Assembly (NCBI GenBank): GCA_026400735.1
Contig: JAPLOL010000065.1
Span: 1-35,876, forward strand
Length of the DNA stretch: 35,876 nucleotides
Source: Alphaproteobacteria bacterium
GTDB taxonomy: Bacteria > Pseudomonadota > Alphaproteobacteria > Caulobacterales > Aquidulcibacteraceae
Direction: 5' to 3'
The translations under genes were made by a program, and so were the position numbers. Positions 22,230 to 31,565 of this stretch are shown here, piece by piece. A model generated the notes under the pieces. The model saw only the letters and a program-made list of their open reading frames with translations. It did not search any database and was not told the DNA's origin. Positions within the stretch are counted from its first letter, which is position 1; each line of letters starts with the position of its first letter.

Positions 22230-24530
22230 TCAGCCCAGCAGCTTGGCGCGCAGATCGGCAACCGTGGCAGGCTTCGTTTCGGCCTTCGGCCGCTCGAACG
22301 CGCCACGCAGCTCCGCCACGTTCTCAGCCGGAACCGCCTGCGAGAAGAAGAAGCCCTGCAGCTCGGTGACGCCCACCAGGCGCATGACTGAAGCTTCCGC
22401 CTCGGTTTCCACACCTTCAGCGACAATTTCCATGCCCAAGCCACGCCCGAGGGTCACGACCGACTGGATGATGGTCATGGCGCGCTTGCGCTCATGGATC
22501 CCGGTCACAAACGCACGGTCGATCTTGATCTTGTCGAAGCGGAAATCGCACAGATAGCGCAGCGACGAATAGCCGGTGCCGAAGTCGTCCAGCGCAATCT
22601 TGAAGCCCATCGAGCGCACTTGCTCAAGGATCTGACGATTGCGATCCGATGATTCCATCAGCACGCCCTCGGTCACTTCGAACACGATGCGGCTCGGGTT
22701 GATATCGTACTTTTTGAGCAGATCTTCGAGCAACTCGACCAGGTCGACGTGACGGAACTGCACCGGCGACAAATTGATCGAGACCTCGAGATCAGGCCAA
22801 GCCTTGGCTTCGTCGAACGCGCGCTCGATCACGAACGCGCCGAGCGCCGGCATCAAGCCCGCCTCTTCCGCGATCGGCACGAACACGCCGGGCGAGATGT
22901 CGCCCTGGGTCGGGTGCTTCCAGCGCAACAGCGCCTCGACACCCGTGACGCGGCCATCGGCGCATGAGATCAGCGGCTGATAGTGCAATTTGAGTTCGCG
23001 GGCTTCGAGAGCAGCATGAAGCTGAACCTCGATCTCGCGGCGCTGCTCCACTTCCGCAGCCATCTCGGCGCAGAAGATCATCGCCTTGTCGCGGCCCTGG
23101 TTCTTGCCCTGATAAAGCGCGATGTCGGCGTGACGCATCAGCTCCTGGGGACTCATGCCGTGATCGGGGCTCATGGCGATGCCGATCGAGGCCGTCATCT
23201 TGATGTGCTGGCCGTAGACGTCGAAGCTCTCTTCGAACGCCTTGCGCAGGCGATCAGCCAATTCATTCGCCGCATCCGCACTATTGGCGCAACGCAAAAC
23301 CGCGAACTCGTCGCCGCCGAAGCGCGACAAGAAATCTTCCCGAGACAGCGTTTGTTGCAGCCGCTTGGCCACGCCCATGATGAGCGTATCGCCCGCGGCG
23401 TGCCCCATCGTGTCGTTGACGTCCTTGAACCGATCGACGTCAATATAAGCCACGACAACGCGCCCGTTGTTGCGCGTTTGAACCAGATTATCGAGGCACT
23501 CTTGCAGGTGCTCGACGAAATGGTGCCGGTTCGGCAGACCCGAGAGCGCATCATGCAGAGCTTGGTGGCGCGACTGCGCTTCGCGGTCCGCCAGATCGCC
23601 AGACGCGCGCTTCAGTCGGTTGATCATCAAATACGTGAGCCAGCCCGCGCCAAAGACGCCCAGCACCACCAGCGGCAGAATAAACAGCAACAGCGAACGG
23701 CCCGGCTGACGCGGCGTCCAATTCAAGAAGCCCATACGCGTGCCGTCATCGGCGTCGAACGCTTCCGAAAGAATGCCCGAGTCTCTCACCGTCTCGTGCG
23801 ACAAGCTCAGATCCGGGATCAGCAGCGAGCCACCGACCTGCGCCATAAACGCCTCGTCGATTTTGACGACGCTCAGCAGTAAATGCGGCTCGCCATGCAG
23901 CAAGTTGGCGTCGAGGTTCGGCACGATTGAAATCGTGGACACGACCGCCGGCTCGCCATCGACGCTCATGATGTGACCGGCCCAACGGCCGAAACTGGCG
24001 CCCAACAAGGCGCTATAATTGCCTTGGCTTTCGCTGAAGGCGCGGTCGCGGCGGCGCAACGTCTCGTCGGAACCGCGGCGCGCTTCGCGCACGATCTGGT
24101 CGAACATCGCCCGGTGCGCATTATACGCCACCGCCGCGTCGCTACGCTCGCCGTTCACCGTCGCGTAAATCGGCTGGTTCGAGCTATCGATGATGAAGAC
24201 TTCGTCGTGACCGTAGGTCTCGTAAAAATAGAGACCGATATTGGTGTCGACCCAATCCAGATCGAGCGGCCGCCGCTGGGCGTTGGCCACGGCGTCATCC
24301 CACCAAGCGATCGCCTTCTGCTGATCCAGCACGGAGCTCACGCTCTGGTCGAGTGCGTTTTCCACAAGCTGGCGCTCGCGCACGATCGCCGTGCGGTTTG
24401 CCGACCAACCCGCGTAAGCAACGATCGCCAGCAGCACTGCCCCGAACAGGACAAGTGCGGCGCCGATCACCGCAGTAAGGCGGCGAAGGTCGTTCTTGTA
24501 GTGAACAGTTTTCGCGCTGCTCGGCATCAT
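22230..24530 (-). CDS. CHASE4-GGDEF-EAL c-di-GMP enzyme, membrane bound
   Basis: 766 residues from the ATG at 24530. TM1 is about 21-42. The periplasmic CHASE4-like sensor spans about 60-225 (AIAWWDDAV, DLDWVDTNIGLYFYETYGHDEVFIID). TM2 is about 279-302. The GGDEF motif (405-409, RFGGDEFAVL) is intact, but the product-inhibition RxxD site reads SRED and is probably absent. The EAL domain keeps EALLRW (532-537), INLSPVQFR, EVTEGVLM, DDFGTGYSSL, KIDRAFV and EGVET, so phosphodiesterase activity is expected. It may be bifunctional or switched by the sensor. The frame extends upstream to 24686 through AT-rich sequence that looks non-coding, so the tandem ATG at 24530/24527 is preferred. Confidence 0.9.
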   Translation of the reverse strand: MMPSSAKTVHYKNDLRRLTAVIGAALVLFGAVLLAIVAYAGWSANRTAIVRERQLVENALDQSVSSVLDQQKAIAWWDDAVANAQRRPLDLDWVDTNIGLYFYETYGHDEVFIIDSSNQPIYATVNGERSDAAVAYNAHRAMFDQIVREARRGSDETLRRRDRAFSESQGNYSALLGASFGRWAGHIMSVDGEPAVVSTISIVPNLDANLLHGEPHLLLSVVKIDEAFMAQVGGSLLIPDLSLSHETVRDSGILSEAFDADDGTRMGFLNWTPRQPGRSLLLFILPLVVLGVFGAGWLTYLMINRLKRASGDLADREAQSRHQALHDALSGLPNRHHFVEHLQECLDNLVQTRNNGRVVVAYIDVDRFKDVNDTMGHAAGDTLIMGVAKRLQQTLSREDFLSRFGGDEFAVLRCANSADAANELADRLRKAFEESFDVYGQHIKMTASIGIAMSPDHGMSPQELMRHADIALYQGKNQGRDKAMIFCAEMAAEVEQRREIEVQLHAALEARELKLHYQPLISCADGRVTGVEALLRWKHPTQGDISPGVFVPIAEEAGLMPALGAFVIERAFDEAKAWPDLEVSINLSPVQFRHVDLVELLEDLLKKYDINPSRIVFEVTEGVLMESSDRNRQILEQVRSMGFKIALDDFGTGYSSLRYLCDFRFDKIKIDRAFVTGIHERKRAMTIIQSVVTLGRGLGMEIVAEGVETEAEASVMRLVGVTELQGFFFSQAVPAENVAELRGAFERPKAETKPATVADLRAKLLG

Positions 24531-24838
24531 GACTAAGCCAAAGTAAACGGTCCGAAGACGGATATCCGATGGAAAATACCGCAACCAATACAAAAAGAAC
24601 GTTACGCGACGCTCAGTTTTATTAGAATTCGACCTCGGAATACTTCGGTAACTATGTTTAATCTTTGCTAGGTCATCTGCCCTCAATACCCCGTTAACCT
24701 TGGTAAATACACATTTACGCTTGTAATTTCAAAATTTACCCCTTATTAGGGAAGTGCGAGCGCCCAAGCACTGCTGGGGACAAGCCGGGTAATCGCCGGG
24801 GCGGGCGCAAGTATAGTTAACAAGAGTTGGGTGTACCC
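24531..24838. promoter_or_regulatory. AT-rich divergent regulatory region
   Basis: The 308 bases between the GGDEF-EAL and GNAT starts are clearly AT-richer than the rest of the window (24540-24760). GTTAAC occurs at 24693-24698 and 24816-24821, and TTAACCTT at 24694-24701 is close to a CtrA half-site. A perfect GTAAAT palindrome lies at 24703-24718. There is no convincing coding sequence. Confidence 0.5.
24703..24718. promoter_or_regulatory. Candidate operator palindrome with third half-site
   Basis: GTAAAT-ACAC-ATTTAC is a perfect 6+4+6 inverted repeat. A further ATTTACC lies at 24734-24740, 21 bases (two helical turns) from the start of the second arm. The position between divergent starts suits a repressor or activator site. 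Confidence 0.45.
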
Positions 24839-25588
24839 ATGAGCCGGTTCGTCGTGAAGACGCGTGCCGATAGCGCCGAATTGCGCAGAGCCGCTATGGC
24901 CATCGAACAAGCGGCGTGGGGCGCGCTTGGCTTCCTGAATTTCACCAAAGCCCACTTCACCCACTACCAGGAGTTGTTGGAGCAGTTTGCCGACTACCAG
25001 TTGTGCCTGGTGGACGAGGTCACCGGCTATCCAGTCGCCGTCGGCAATTGCGTGCCGCTCACCTGCGACTTCAACGATCTGCCGCCTGAGGGCTGGGATT
25101 GGATCGTTGAGACGGCCGCCAACAACAACGGCGCACGCCGCAACGCCGTTGGCGCCCTCGCCATCTCCGTGCCGAAGATCCACCGCTCCAAAGGTCTGGC
25201 GCGGATCATGATCCAAGAATTCTCGAACCTCGCTGCGCGCAAAGGCCATGACGGCGTCATCGCGCCAGTGCGCCCGTCCGCCAAGCACCTCCACCCTTTC
25301 ATTCCGATGCAAGAGTACATTGGCTGGAAGGACGAGAACGGCCGCCTCTTCGATCCGTGGCTGCGTTCTCACTCAGCCGCCGGCGGCAAGATCATCAAGC
25401 CAGCCGATCGTTCGATGATTGTCGATGAGCCGGTCGCGTTCTGGGAAATGTGGCGCGGCAGCCCCTTCCCTGAAACCGGCGAGTACAAAATCGAAGGCGC
25501 GCTCAATCCGGTGTCGATCGATCTTGAGCGCGACACCGGCCGCTACGTCGAACCAAACGTCTGGTTCGCCTACCAAGCCGCGGCCTAA
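24839..25588 (+). CDS. GNAT-fold acyltransferase-like protein
   Basis: 249 residues from the ATG at 24839; an in-frame TTG lies 12 bases upstream. The acetyl-CoA loop reads KIHRSKGLARIMIQEF (motif A, R-x-x-G-x-A), preceded by the strand AVGALAISVP and followed by HDGVIAPVRPSAK. Later blocks are YIGWKDENGRLFDPWLRSH and EPVAFWEMWRG. The N-terminal half is typical of larger GNAT proteins, but the acceptor is unknown. Its stop (25586-25588) directly abuts the stop of the convergent REC-GGDEF-EAL gene, leaving no intergenic base. Confidence 0.75.
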   Translation: MSRFVVKTRADSAELRRAAMAIEQAAWGALGFLNFTKAHFTHYQELLEQFADYQLCLVDEVTGYPVAVGNCVPLTCDFNDLPPEGWDWIVETAANNNGARRNAVGALAISVPKIHRSKGLARIMIQEFSNLAARKGHDGVIAPVRPSAKHLHPFIPMQEYIGWKDENGRLFDPWLRSHSAAGGKIIKPADRSMIVDEPVAFWEMWRGSPFPETGEYKIEGALNPVSIDLERDTGRYVEPNVWFAYQAAA

Positions 25589-27415
25589 TCAGCTCGCAGC
25601 GCGCAGCTTCTCAACGGAGTATTGCGGCAGCTCAGTTGCAGCGCCGTAGAGAAAGCCCTGCGAGAGCTCGCAACCCATAGCGCGCAACGCTTCAGCGGTG
25701 GCTTCGTCTTCGACGCCTTCGGCCGTCACCTTCAAGCCTAGCGCTTTGCCGAGCCCGATCAGCGCGCCAACAATCGTCGCATTTTCGCGATCAGTGGTGA
25801 TGCGCGCAACGAACGAGCGGTCGATCTTCAATTTGTCGATCGGCAATTCGCGCAGCAAGAACAATGACGAATAGCCGGTGCCGAAATCATCGAGCGCAAT
25901 CCGCACGCCCTGGTTCTTCAGCGACATCAGCGACGACTTAGCGCGCGCGACATCGCCGATCATGGCGCTTTCCGTCACTTCAATCTCCAGCCGTTGCGCC
26001 GGGAAGCCGGTTTCACGCAGCGTCCGCAGCACCTTCTCGGGGAACCATTGATCGCGCACTTGGCTCGGCGAGATGTTGACCGCGAGCGTAAATTCGCCCG
26101 GCGCATCGAGCGCCTTGCGGCATGCTTGCGCCAGCAACGCCCAGAACATCGCGTCGACAAGGCCGGCGTCTTCCGCGACGGGAATAAAGTCCACCGGCGA
26201 AATCATGCCGCGTTCGCGATGCGGCCAACGCGCCAGCACTTCAAAGCCGTCGAGCTCGCCTGTATCGCAGCGCACGACAGGTTGGAAATACGGCACGATA
26301 TCGCCGTTCGGAATCGCCGAACGCAATTCAGCTTCAAGCGCCGCCTTCGATTTCAATTCCTCGTCGATCGAGGAGTCGAAGAACTTGTAAGCGCCGCGGT
26401 CTTCCTTGGCGCGCAGCATCGCCGCGTCGCCGCGTTGCAGCAGCTCCGCCGCATCGCGCCCGTCTTCCGGGCACAGCGAAACACCGATCGAAGCGCCGAC
26501 CGTTAGCTTCAAGCCGTTCACAAGGATCGGCGCAGAAAGCTCGTGCAGGATCCGGCGCGCAGCGGCGGCAACAGCGTCGCGTCCACCCGGCCCTTCCAGC
26601 AACACCGCAAATTCATCGCCGCCCAGGCGCGCGGCAAAACTATCGTCACGGATGCACGCCATCAGGCGCGTACCGATGACTTGCAGCAATTGGTCGCCAA
26701 TCGCGTGACCGTGCACGTCATTGATCGGCTTAAACCGGTCAAGGTCGACGAACATCAGCGCAAAGGCGTTTTCTTCCGAACCCACCAGCGCAATCCGGCG
26801 GTCGAGTTCTTCGAGGAAATGGCGACGATTAGCCAGGCCGGTCAGCGGATCGTGGCGCGCCAACGATTGCGCGCGCGCTTCAGCCGCTTCGCGCTCGCCA
26901 ATTTCAGCCGAGAGCATCTCGTTGGCGCTCATCAGGTCTTGCGTGCGCTGCTGAACCGTTTTTTCCAAGCTGTCGCGGATGGCGTCGAGTTCGAGCACCG
27001 CTTGGCGGCGATCGAGTTGCGCCTTCACCCGCGCAGTAAGAACCCGGAGATCGATCGGCTTGGTGATGTAATCGTTCGCTCCGCCTTCGAGCGCCTTCGA
27101 GACGATGTCGCCATCGTCGAGCGCTGTAACAACGATAACCGGCACGTGCTCCGCATCGAAGCACCGGCGAATGCCATGCAACGCATCAAGTCCCGAGCGC
27201 TCCGGCATCATCCAGTCGAGCAGCACCAGTTCGATATTGAGCTCTGAGATCGCCTCTTCGATGCCGACAGCCGTCTCACGCAACACGACGTCATAGCCGC
27301 GGCGTTCAAGCCGACGGCCAAGCATGTCGCGGTTCTGCGCTTGGTCGTCGACCAGCAGAATGCGACCTAGACGCGTCATTGATGACACGTCTTCATTGCC
27401 TTGCGCTGAGGACAT
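25589..27415 (-). CDS. Response regulator REC-GGDEF-EAL
   Basis: 608 residues. The receiver (about 16-135) has DD at 23-24, the phosphoacceptor Asp67 (LVLLDWMMP) and Lys119 (ITKP). A coiled linker of about 135-185 follows. In the GGDEF domain, LGGDEFAVL (motif 265-269) is intact, while the inhibitory site reads RDDS rather than RxxD. The EAL domain has EVL in place of EAL (392-394) with the catalytic Glu kept; NISPSQVRD, EVTESAMI, DDFGTGYSSL, KIDRSFV and EGVED are present. Phosphorylation should set c-di-GMP synthesis against breakdown. A purine-rich GAGGGGGG stretch precedes the ATG at 27415, which is preferred to 27460. The nearest kinase is the hybrid kinase at 27988. Confidence 0.92.
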   Translation of the reverse strand: MSSAQGNEDVSSMTRLGRILLVDDQAQNRDMLGRRLERRGYDVVLRETAVGIEEAISELNIELVLLDWMMPERSGLDALHGIRRCFDAEHVPVIVVTALDDGDIVSKALEGGANDYITKPIDLRVLTARVKAQLDRRQAVLELDAIRDSLEKTVQQRTQDLMSANEMLSAEIGEREAAEARAQSLARHDPLTGLANRRHFLEELDRRIALVGSEENAFALMFVDLDRFKPINDVHGHAIGDQLLQVIGTRLMACIRDDSFAARLGGDEFAVLLEGPGGRDAVAAAARRILHELSAPILVNGLKLTVGASIGVSLCPEDGRDAAELLQRGDAAMLRAKEDRGAYKFFDSSIDEELKSKAALEAELRSAIPNGDIVPYFQPVVRCDTGELDGFEVLARWPHRERGMISPVDFIPVAEDAGLVDAMFWALLAQACRKALDAPGEFTLAVNISPSQVRDQWFPEKVLRTLRETGFPAQRLEIEVTESAMIGDVARAKSSLMSLKNQGVRIALDDFGTGYSSLFLLRELPIDKLKIDRSFVARITTDRENATIVGALIGLGKALGLKVTAEGVEDEATAEALRAMGCELSQGFLYGAATELPQYSVEKLRAAS

Positions 27416-27538
27416 TCGTCCCCCCTCGCACCCACGTGTGCCCATACCAGACGAGCACATTACTGTGAGATGGGTTTAGGCCGCGCTAATAGCGCAAGGC
27501 TGATCGAATTATTTGGATAGTTAAAATCGCCAAACGTT

Positions 27539-27570
27539 GATGCGCGCTAACCATGCGCAGCGCGAGCATC
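27539..27570 (-). terminator. Stem-loop downstream of the REC-only gene
   Basis: GATGC-GCGCT and AGCGC-GA-GCATC pair with a two-base bulge around a 10-base loop. It lies 47 bases after the stop of the REC-only regulator (minus strand) and is followed, on that strand, by GATTTT about 10 bases later. The loop side contains CTAACCAT, one base from the CtrA half-site. Confidence 0.4.
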
Positions 27571-27579
27571 GAGAATTGC

Positions 27580-27606
27580 GTCACCCCGAGCCTGTCGAAG
27601 GGCGAC
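27580..27606. repeat. Short scattered intergenic repeat fragment
   Basis: GTCACCCCGAGCCTGTCGAAG and the bases after it match a sequence type (GTCAC...GAGCCTGTCGAAGGG) often seen between genes in alphaproteobacteria (from memory). Only one half appears here, so it may be a remnant. Confidence 0.4.
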
Positions 27607-27616
27607 GCCGCCCAAC

Positions 27617-27976
27617 CTAAGCCGCGTATTTCTGGATCAGCGCAACAAGCCCGGCAAAGTCCACCGGCTTAGTCGCAAAATCATCGCAGCCCGCGTCCAT
27701 GCATTCCTTGCGCGCGCTCTCCATCGCGTGCGCCGTCAACGCCACGATCTTCACGCCGCTGACATCCGGCGTAGCGCGGATGACTCGTGTCGCCTCAATG
27801 CCCGACATCACCGGCATCGAAATATCCATCAAGATCAAATCCGGCGCGCAGCTCTTGGCCATGTCCACCGCTTCCGCGCCATTCTCAGCGCAATGCACTT
27901 CGTAGCCTTTGCGTTCGAGGCGCCGCGTCAGCATTTCGCGGTTATCGGGATGATCTTCAGCAATCAGGATGCGCAT
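27617..27976 (-). CDS. Single-domain response regulator, DivK-like
   Basis: 119 residues, receiver only: acidic pair ED at 7-8, phosphoacceptor Asp51 (LILMDISMPVMSG), Thr in VALTAHAM, Lys in FATKPVD. No output domain, so it acts by protein contact or as a phosphate relay, as DivK does. It begins 11 bases after the stop of the hybrid kinase gene and is almost certainly cotranscribed with it. Orthology to DivK itself is not claimed, since REC-only proteins are similar to one another. Confidence 0.88.
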   Translation of the reverse strand: MRILIAEDHPDNREMLTRRLERKGYEVHCAENGAEAVDMAKSCAPDLILMDISMPVMSGIEATRVIRATPDVSGVKIVALTAHAMESARKECMDAGCDDFATKPVDFAGLVALIQKYAA

Positions 27977-27987
27977 GGGAGGACCTT

Positions 27988-30693
27988 TCAGGCGGTCTTG
28001 GCGATGTCAGAAATAACCGGAGCGTCCGCCGGCTTTGCAGTTTCGGGCGCGCGCGAAAAGCGTAGCGCGGCAGCTGCGAGCACGTCCCGGTCGGCTGGTT
28101 TGACCAGGTGTTCGCAAGCGCCTGACGACAACGCGCGCTGACGATTGTCGTCGATAGAGTGGATAATCACGGGAATATCGCCGGCATCGCCCGTATTGAG
28201 CACCGTCAGCACATCCCAGCCGGTCACGTCCGGCAGATTGATATCGAGCAGAATAAGGCTCGGCCGCAACGCACGCGCCATCTCGATGCCTTCGCCGCCC
28301 GTCGCGGCAGTCCGCACCTCAAAACCAAGCCGCACCAGTGAGCGCGCCGTCAGATCACGCGCGCTTTCTTCGTCATCGATCATCAGCACAAGCCGCTGAT
28401 TGCCCTGCCCCGCGGCCGCGTTCGCATCGACGCGCGCCAGCACGCGCGCAGCGCCAAGCTGCGCCGGGAAGCGCAATGTAAACGTCGAACCTTTGCCGAT
28501 TTCACTGACCACGTTCACGTCGCCGTCCAGCATCTGCATAATGCGGCGCGTGAGCGCGAGACCAAGGCCCGTGCCGCCATAGCGGCGCGCCGTCAGCGCA
28601 TCAGCCTGCACGAAGGCATTGAACAAGCGCCCAACCTGATCTTCGCTCATGCCAATGCCAGTGTCGGACACGCCAACCTCGACGATCTCGCCCACACGGC
28701 GCACGCGGATCGCGATCTCGCCATCCTTCGTAAACTTTGCGGCGTTCGAGAGCAGGTTCAGCAAACACTGATTGAGCTTGAACGAGTCCGTGCACACCGC
28801 GCCGATCTCCGGATCGACGTCCAGCTTGAGCGTGCTGCCGTTCTTCTCGGCGTTCGGCCGCACCGTCTCGACCGCTTCGCTGACCAGCGCCGCAATGTCG
28901 AACTCGGCAGCGGCAATATCCATGCGACCGGCCTCGATCTTCGAAAGGTCGAGAATGTCGTTGATCAGATGCAGAAGGTGACGCGCCGAGCTCAGCACGC
29001 GCTTCAGATCGGCGATATCGCTGTCGCGGCCATCATCCTCGGCCTCTTCCATCAGCATTTCCGAATAGCCGATGATGGCGTTGAGCGGCGTACGCAGTTC
29101 ATGGCTCATCGAAGTGAGGAACTGCGACTTCGAGACGTTGGCCGACTCCGCCTCCTCACGCGCCTGACGCAGATTGGCCAGCGTTTCCGCCAGCTTCTCA
29201 TCGCGCGCATTCATCTCGGCCATGATGTTGTCGAGACGCTCGTACATCTCAGCAACGTTCACCGCCGCCTCGTCGATAGCCTCAGCCGCCGCTGCGCTCT
29301 CGCCCAGCAAGGCGCGGCGTGACTTCAATTGTTCTTCCGCGCGATGCATCGCCGCGATAAACGCCGCTTCCTGAACCTTGCGCTCAGTGATGTCCTTCGA
29401 AATGACGACGATCTTCCGCACGCCGCCCGAACGGCCCATGACGCGCTGCGCCCAGGCTTCAATCCAGCGAACGTCGCCATTCTCTTTCATGACGCGGTGC
29501 TCCATTGAGCCACCGCCGCCTGCACTGACCTTGACGAAGTAATCCCGCAGCGCCAGGCGATCTTCTTCGTGCAGGAAACCTGTGCGGCTTTCCATGAACT
29601 GCTCGAACGTGAAGGCGCGATTGTAGAGCGCCTCGACATCGCCGTGCCAATTGATCGAGCGCGACTTGAAATCGACTTCCCAGACCAAGCTCTTGGCGAT
29701 CTTCAGCGCTTGCATCAACCGCTGCTCGTTCGCAGCCGCCGCCGCGCGCGCGCGCACCAGAGGGGTGATATCGCTGCCGTGCGAAACCACGCCGACAACA
29801 TCGCCGTCCGCGTTGCGCCACGGGCGCGCTTCCCAATTGTACCAGCGCGCCCCTGAATCGAGGCGCGTCTCATCTTCATCGAAGCGCACAGCTTCGCCGC
29901 TCATCGCGCGCGCAAACGCATCGCGCCAACGATCCGGCGCCCAATGGATGAGATCCTCGAACTTCTTGCCGATAGGATCGTCGCCACGCAGCGCATCACG
30001 CATCGCCTTGCTCATCGCAACGACAACGCCCTTGCGATCGACCAGCATCGCCGCCGTCGCGCCCTGCCCGAGCATCAGCTCAGCGAGCACTTGCTCTTGA
30101 GTTGAATCTTGCTTGGCTTCGCGCAGCGCACGCTCCGCATCAGAGGCGCTCACGCGCGCCTGCGTCACGTACGCCATCAGCGCGCCGCCACCGACAGCCG
30201 CGATAAACGCCAAATCCCAATCCGGCTGATGCGACATCGCCGCCATCATCAATGGCGAGCCCAACAGCGAAAGCGCGGGCGGCGCAGCGCCCGCAGCTGC
30301 GATCGGCAACGCGCCCGAAGCGCCAGGGCTAAAGTGGCGCACAACGCCGGCGACCCAAAGCAACATCGCCGCCGCCGCACCCGCGGCTTCGCCATGCAGC
30401 CAAAGCGTGATCGGCAACAGCGCGTAGAAACCGGAACTGAACGCCGCCCATACGCAAAGGCCCACAAGCGTGCGGCCCTCGATCTTGGTCTCGGAAGTGT
30501 CGAGCCGACGATAAAGCTCGGTGTCGAGGATCAGCAGCACCGCCATCACGGCGCACCACCCGACAGGCCAAGGCCCGCCCATGATCGCCGCGGCAATGCC
30601 GCCCGTCAGAATGGTCAGCGCGATCGAGGCCGGCATCTCGCGCCGGCGCGTCTCTGCGGCGCTCGAGATCGCGCTGGTCGTCTTAGCGGTCAT
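27988..30693 (-). CDS. Membrane hybrid histidine kinase (MHYT-less, multi-TM, PAS-PAS-HisKA-HATPase-REC)
   Basis: 901 residues from the ATG at 30693. The N-terminus holds about five or six hydrophobic segments (about 20-175). PAS1 is about 200-312 and PAS2 about 330-437 (PAS_3 type, [13 protein letters not shown]). A coiled coil of about 440-520 follows. The phosphoacceptor is His531 ([20 protein letters not shown]). ATPase boxes are [23 protein letters not shown] and GGTGLGLAL. The C-terminal receiver has Asp817 ([14 protein letters not shown]). The preceding 38 in-frame residues lack a signal and are discounted. A small palindrome ATTTA-AGC-TAAAT at 30748-30760 lies in the upstream gap. It forms an operon with the REC-only gene. 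Confidence 0.92.
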   Translation of the reverse strand: MTAKTTSAISSAAETRRREMPASIALTILTGGIAAAIMGGPWPVGWCAVMAVLLILDTELYRRLDTSETKIEGRTLVGLCVWAAFSSGFYALLPITLWLHGEAAGAAAAMLLWVAGVVRHFSPGASGALPIAAAGAAPPALSLLGSPLMMAAMSHQPDWDLAFIAAVGGGALMAYVTQARVSASDAERALREAKQDSTQEQVLAELMLGQGATAAMLVDRKGVVVAMSKAMRDALRGDDPIGKKFEDLIHWAPDRWRDAFARAMSGEAVRFDEDETRLDSGARWYNWEARPWRNADGDVVGVVSHGSDITPLVRARAAAAANEQRLMQALKIAKSLVWEVDFKSRSINWHGDVEALYNRAFTFEQFMESRTGFLHEEDRLALRDYFVKVSAGGGGSMEHRVMKENGDVRWIEAWAQRVMGRSGGVRKIVVISKDITERKVQEAAFIAAMHRAEEQLKSRRALLGESAAAAEAIDEAAVNVAEMYERLDNIMAEMNARDEKLAETLANLRQAREEAESANVSKSQFLTSMSHELRTPLNAIIGYSEMLMEEAEDDGRDSDIADLKRVLSSARHLLHLINDILDLSKIEAGRMDIAAAEFDIAALVSEAVETVRPNAEKNGSTLKLDVDPEIGAVCTDSFKLNQCLLNLLSNAAKFTKDGEIAIRVRRVGEIVEVGVSDTGIGMSEDQVGRLFNAFVQADALTARRYGGTGLGLALTRRIMQMLDGDVNVVSEIGKGSTFTLRFPAQLGAARVLARVDANAAAGQGNQRLVLMIDDEESARDLTARSLVRLGFEVRTAATGGEGIEMARALRPSLILLDINLPDVTGWDVLTVLNTGDAGDIPVIIHSIDDNRQRALSSGACEHLVKPADRDVLAAAALRFSRAPETAKPADAPVISDIAKTA

Positions 30694-30813
30694 GCGTGGC
30701 GGGCTCCGCGCCGAATAGGGTGGAGCGACGCTGCCAGCGCAGGGTGAATTTAAGCTAAATCTTTGGGCCGCAATCGATACTTGGGCGCCCGGCCCAGTTG
30801 CGCGCACTCGCCT

Positions 30814-31173
30814 TTAGGTTGCGCGATGCACCAGGATCATCGTCACGTTCGCGAAGAAGCAGAGCACCGAGAACGCAAACAGCCAGGGAAACCCATGGTT
30901 GTGTTGCCGCCGCGATTGCAACTCCATCCAGCCGCCGCCGCCCACCAGGGCCGCCGAAACGGCCAGGATCCAGTACTCGTGGCCATGCAGGAAATGGTGC
31001 ATTTCCCCAACATAATCAGCGAACAAAGCTACACCGGAAGCCGCCCCAGAGAGCGCCACAGCCAGCATCGCCACCGCCGGCAAGCCGCAACAAATGGCAT
31101 GCAGGCTCATGACCGCCGCATGGGCCAAGTGAGCCTTCCGACCGGTAGCTGCGCTGTTATGTTGTAACGTCAC
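30814..31173 (-). CDS. Small MerC-like membrane protein
   Basis: 119 residues from a GTG at 31173 (an ATG at residue 22 is the alternative). About four hydrophobic segments. HAICCGLPAVAMLAVALSG carries a vicinal Cys pair (28, 29) next to Gly-Leu-Pro in the first segment, and EMHHFLHGHEYWILAVSAALVGGGGWMEL is His-rich. This arrangement recalls the MerC family of small metal-uptake or metal-handling proteins, but no mer genes are near. It ends 120 bases before the hybrid kinase start. Confidence 0.5.
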   Translation of the reverse strand: MTLQHNSAATGRKAHLAHAAVMSLHAICCGLPAVAMLAVALSGAASGVALFADYVGEMHHFLHGHEYWILAVSAALVGGGGWMELQSRRQHNHGFPWLFAFSVLCFFANVTMILVHRAT

Positions 31174-31565
31174 ATCCCGGAATTAAGCGCCCGCCCGCCC
31201 CCGGTCAAGCGCCGCGTAGTGAAGCCTTCATCATTCCACGCAATTCACGGAACCGTAGCTTGCGGTTCACCATCGAAGCGCGCACATACCGGTTGCTACA
31301 TTGAGGTAGAGGGCGATGTTGGCTTTCCTAGTAATGGTGCGCGACGCGTTGATCGCTTTGGCCTTGGCTTGGGTCGGCGTTACGCTCGATCAGCGAACAG
31401 TTGATCAGTCGAGCTGCGCGGGCGACGCCTGCCAAACGAGCGACCGCTAACCACTTCAACGAACGCGCGATCTTTCTGATCGTTAGCTTGCGTTCCCAGG
31501 CGTTCGCCCTTGAATGGCCGCACTGCTTTCGTTCTTGTTGACCATACGCGCGCTCCCTCGCGCTC
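31174..31565. other. Gene-poor stretch, somewhat lower GC
   Basis: 392 bases with base composition nearer to even than the flanks. A minus-strand frame (31328-31567, 79 residues from its ATG, Arg-rich centre ERKLTIRKIARSLKWLAVAR) and a 22-codon basic minus-strand frame at 31205-31273 exist, but neither has a ribosome binding site or a recognisable family. It could be a decayed gene or simply promoter sequence for the divergent flanking genes. Confidence 0.35.

Noticed and set aside
24531..24686. N-terminal extension of the CHASE4-GGDEF-EAL protein
   Set aside because: The extension is AT-rich and polar, unlike the coding regions, and tandem ATGs directly precede the first membrane segment at 24530.
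31219..31404. 61-codon plus-strand frame in the gene-poor stretch
   Set aside because: There is no ribosome binding site, family resemblance or coding-like codon bias.
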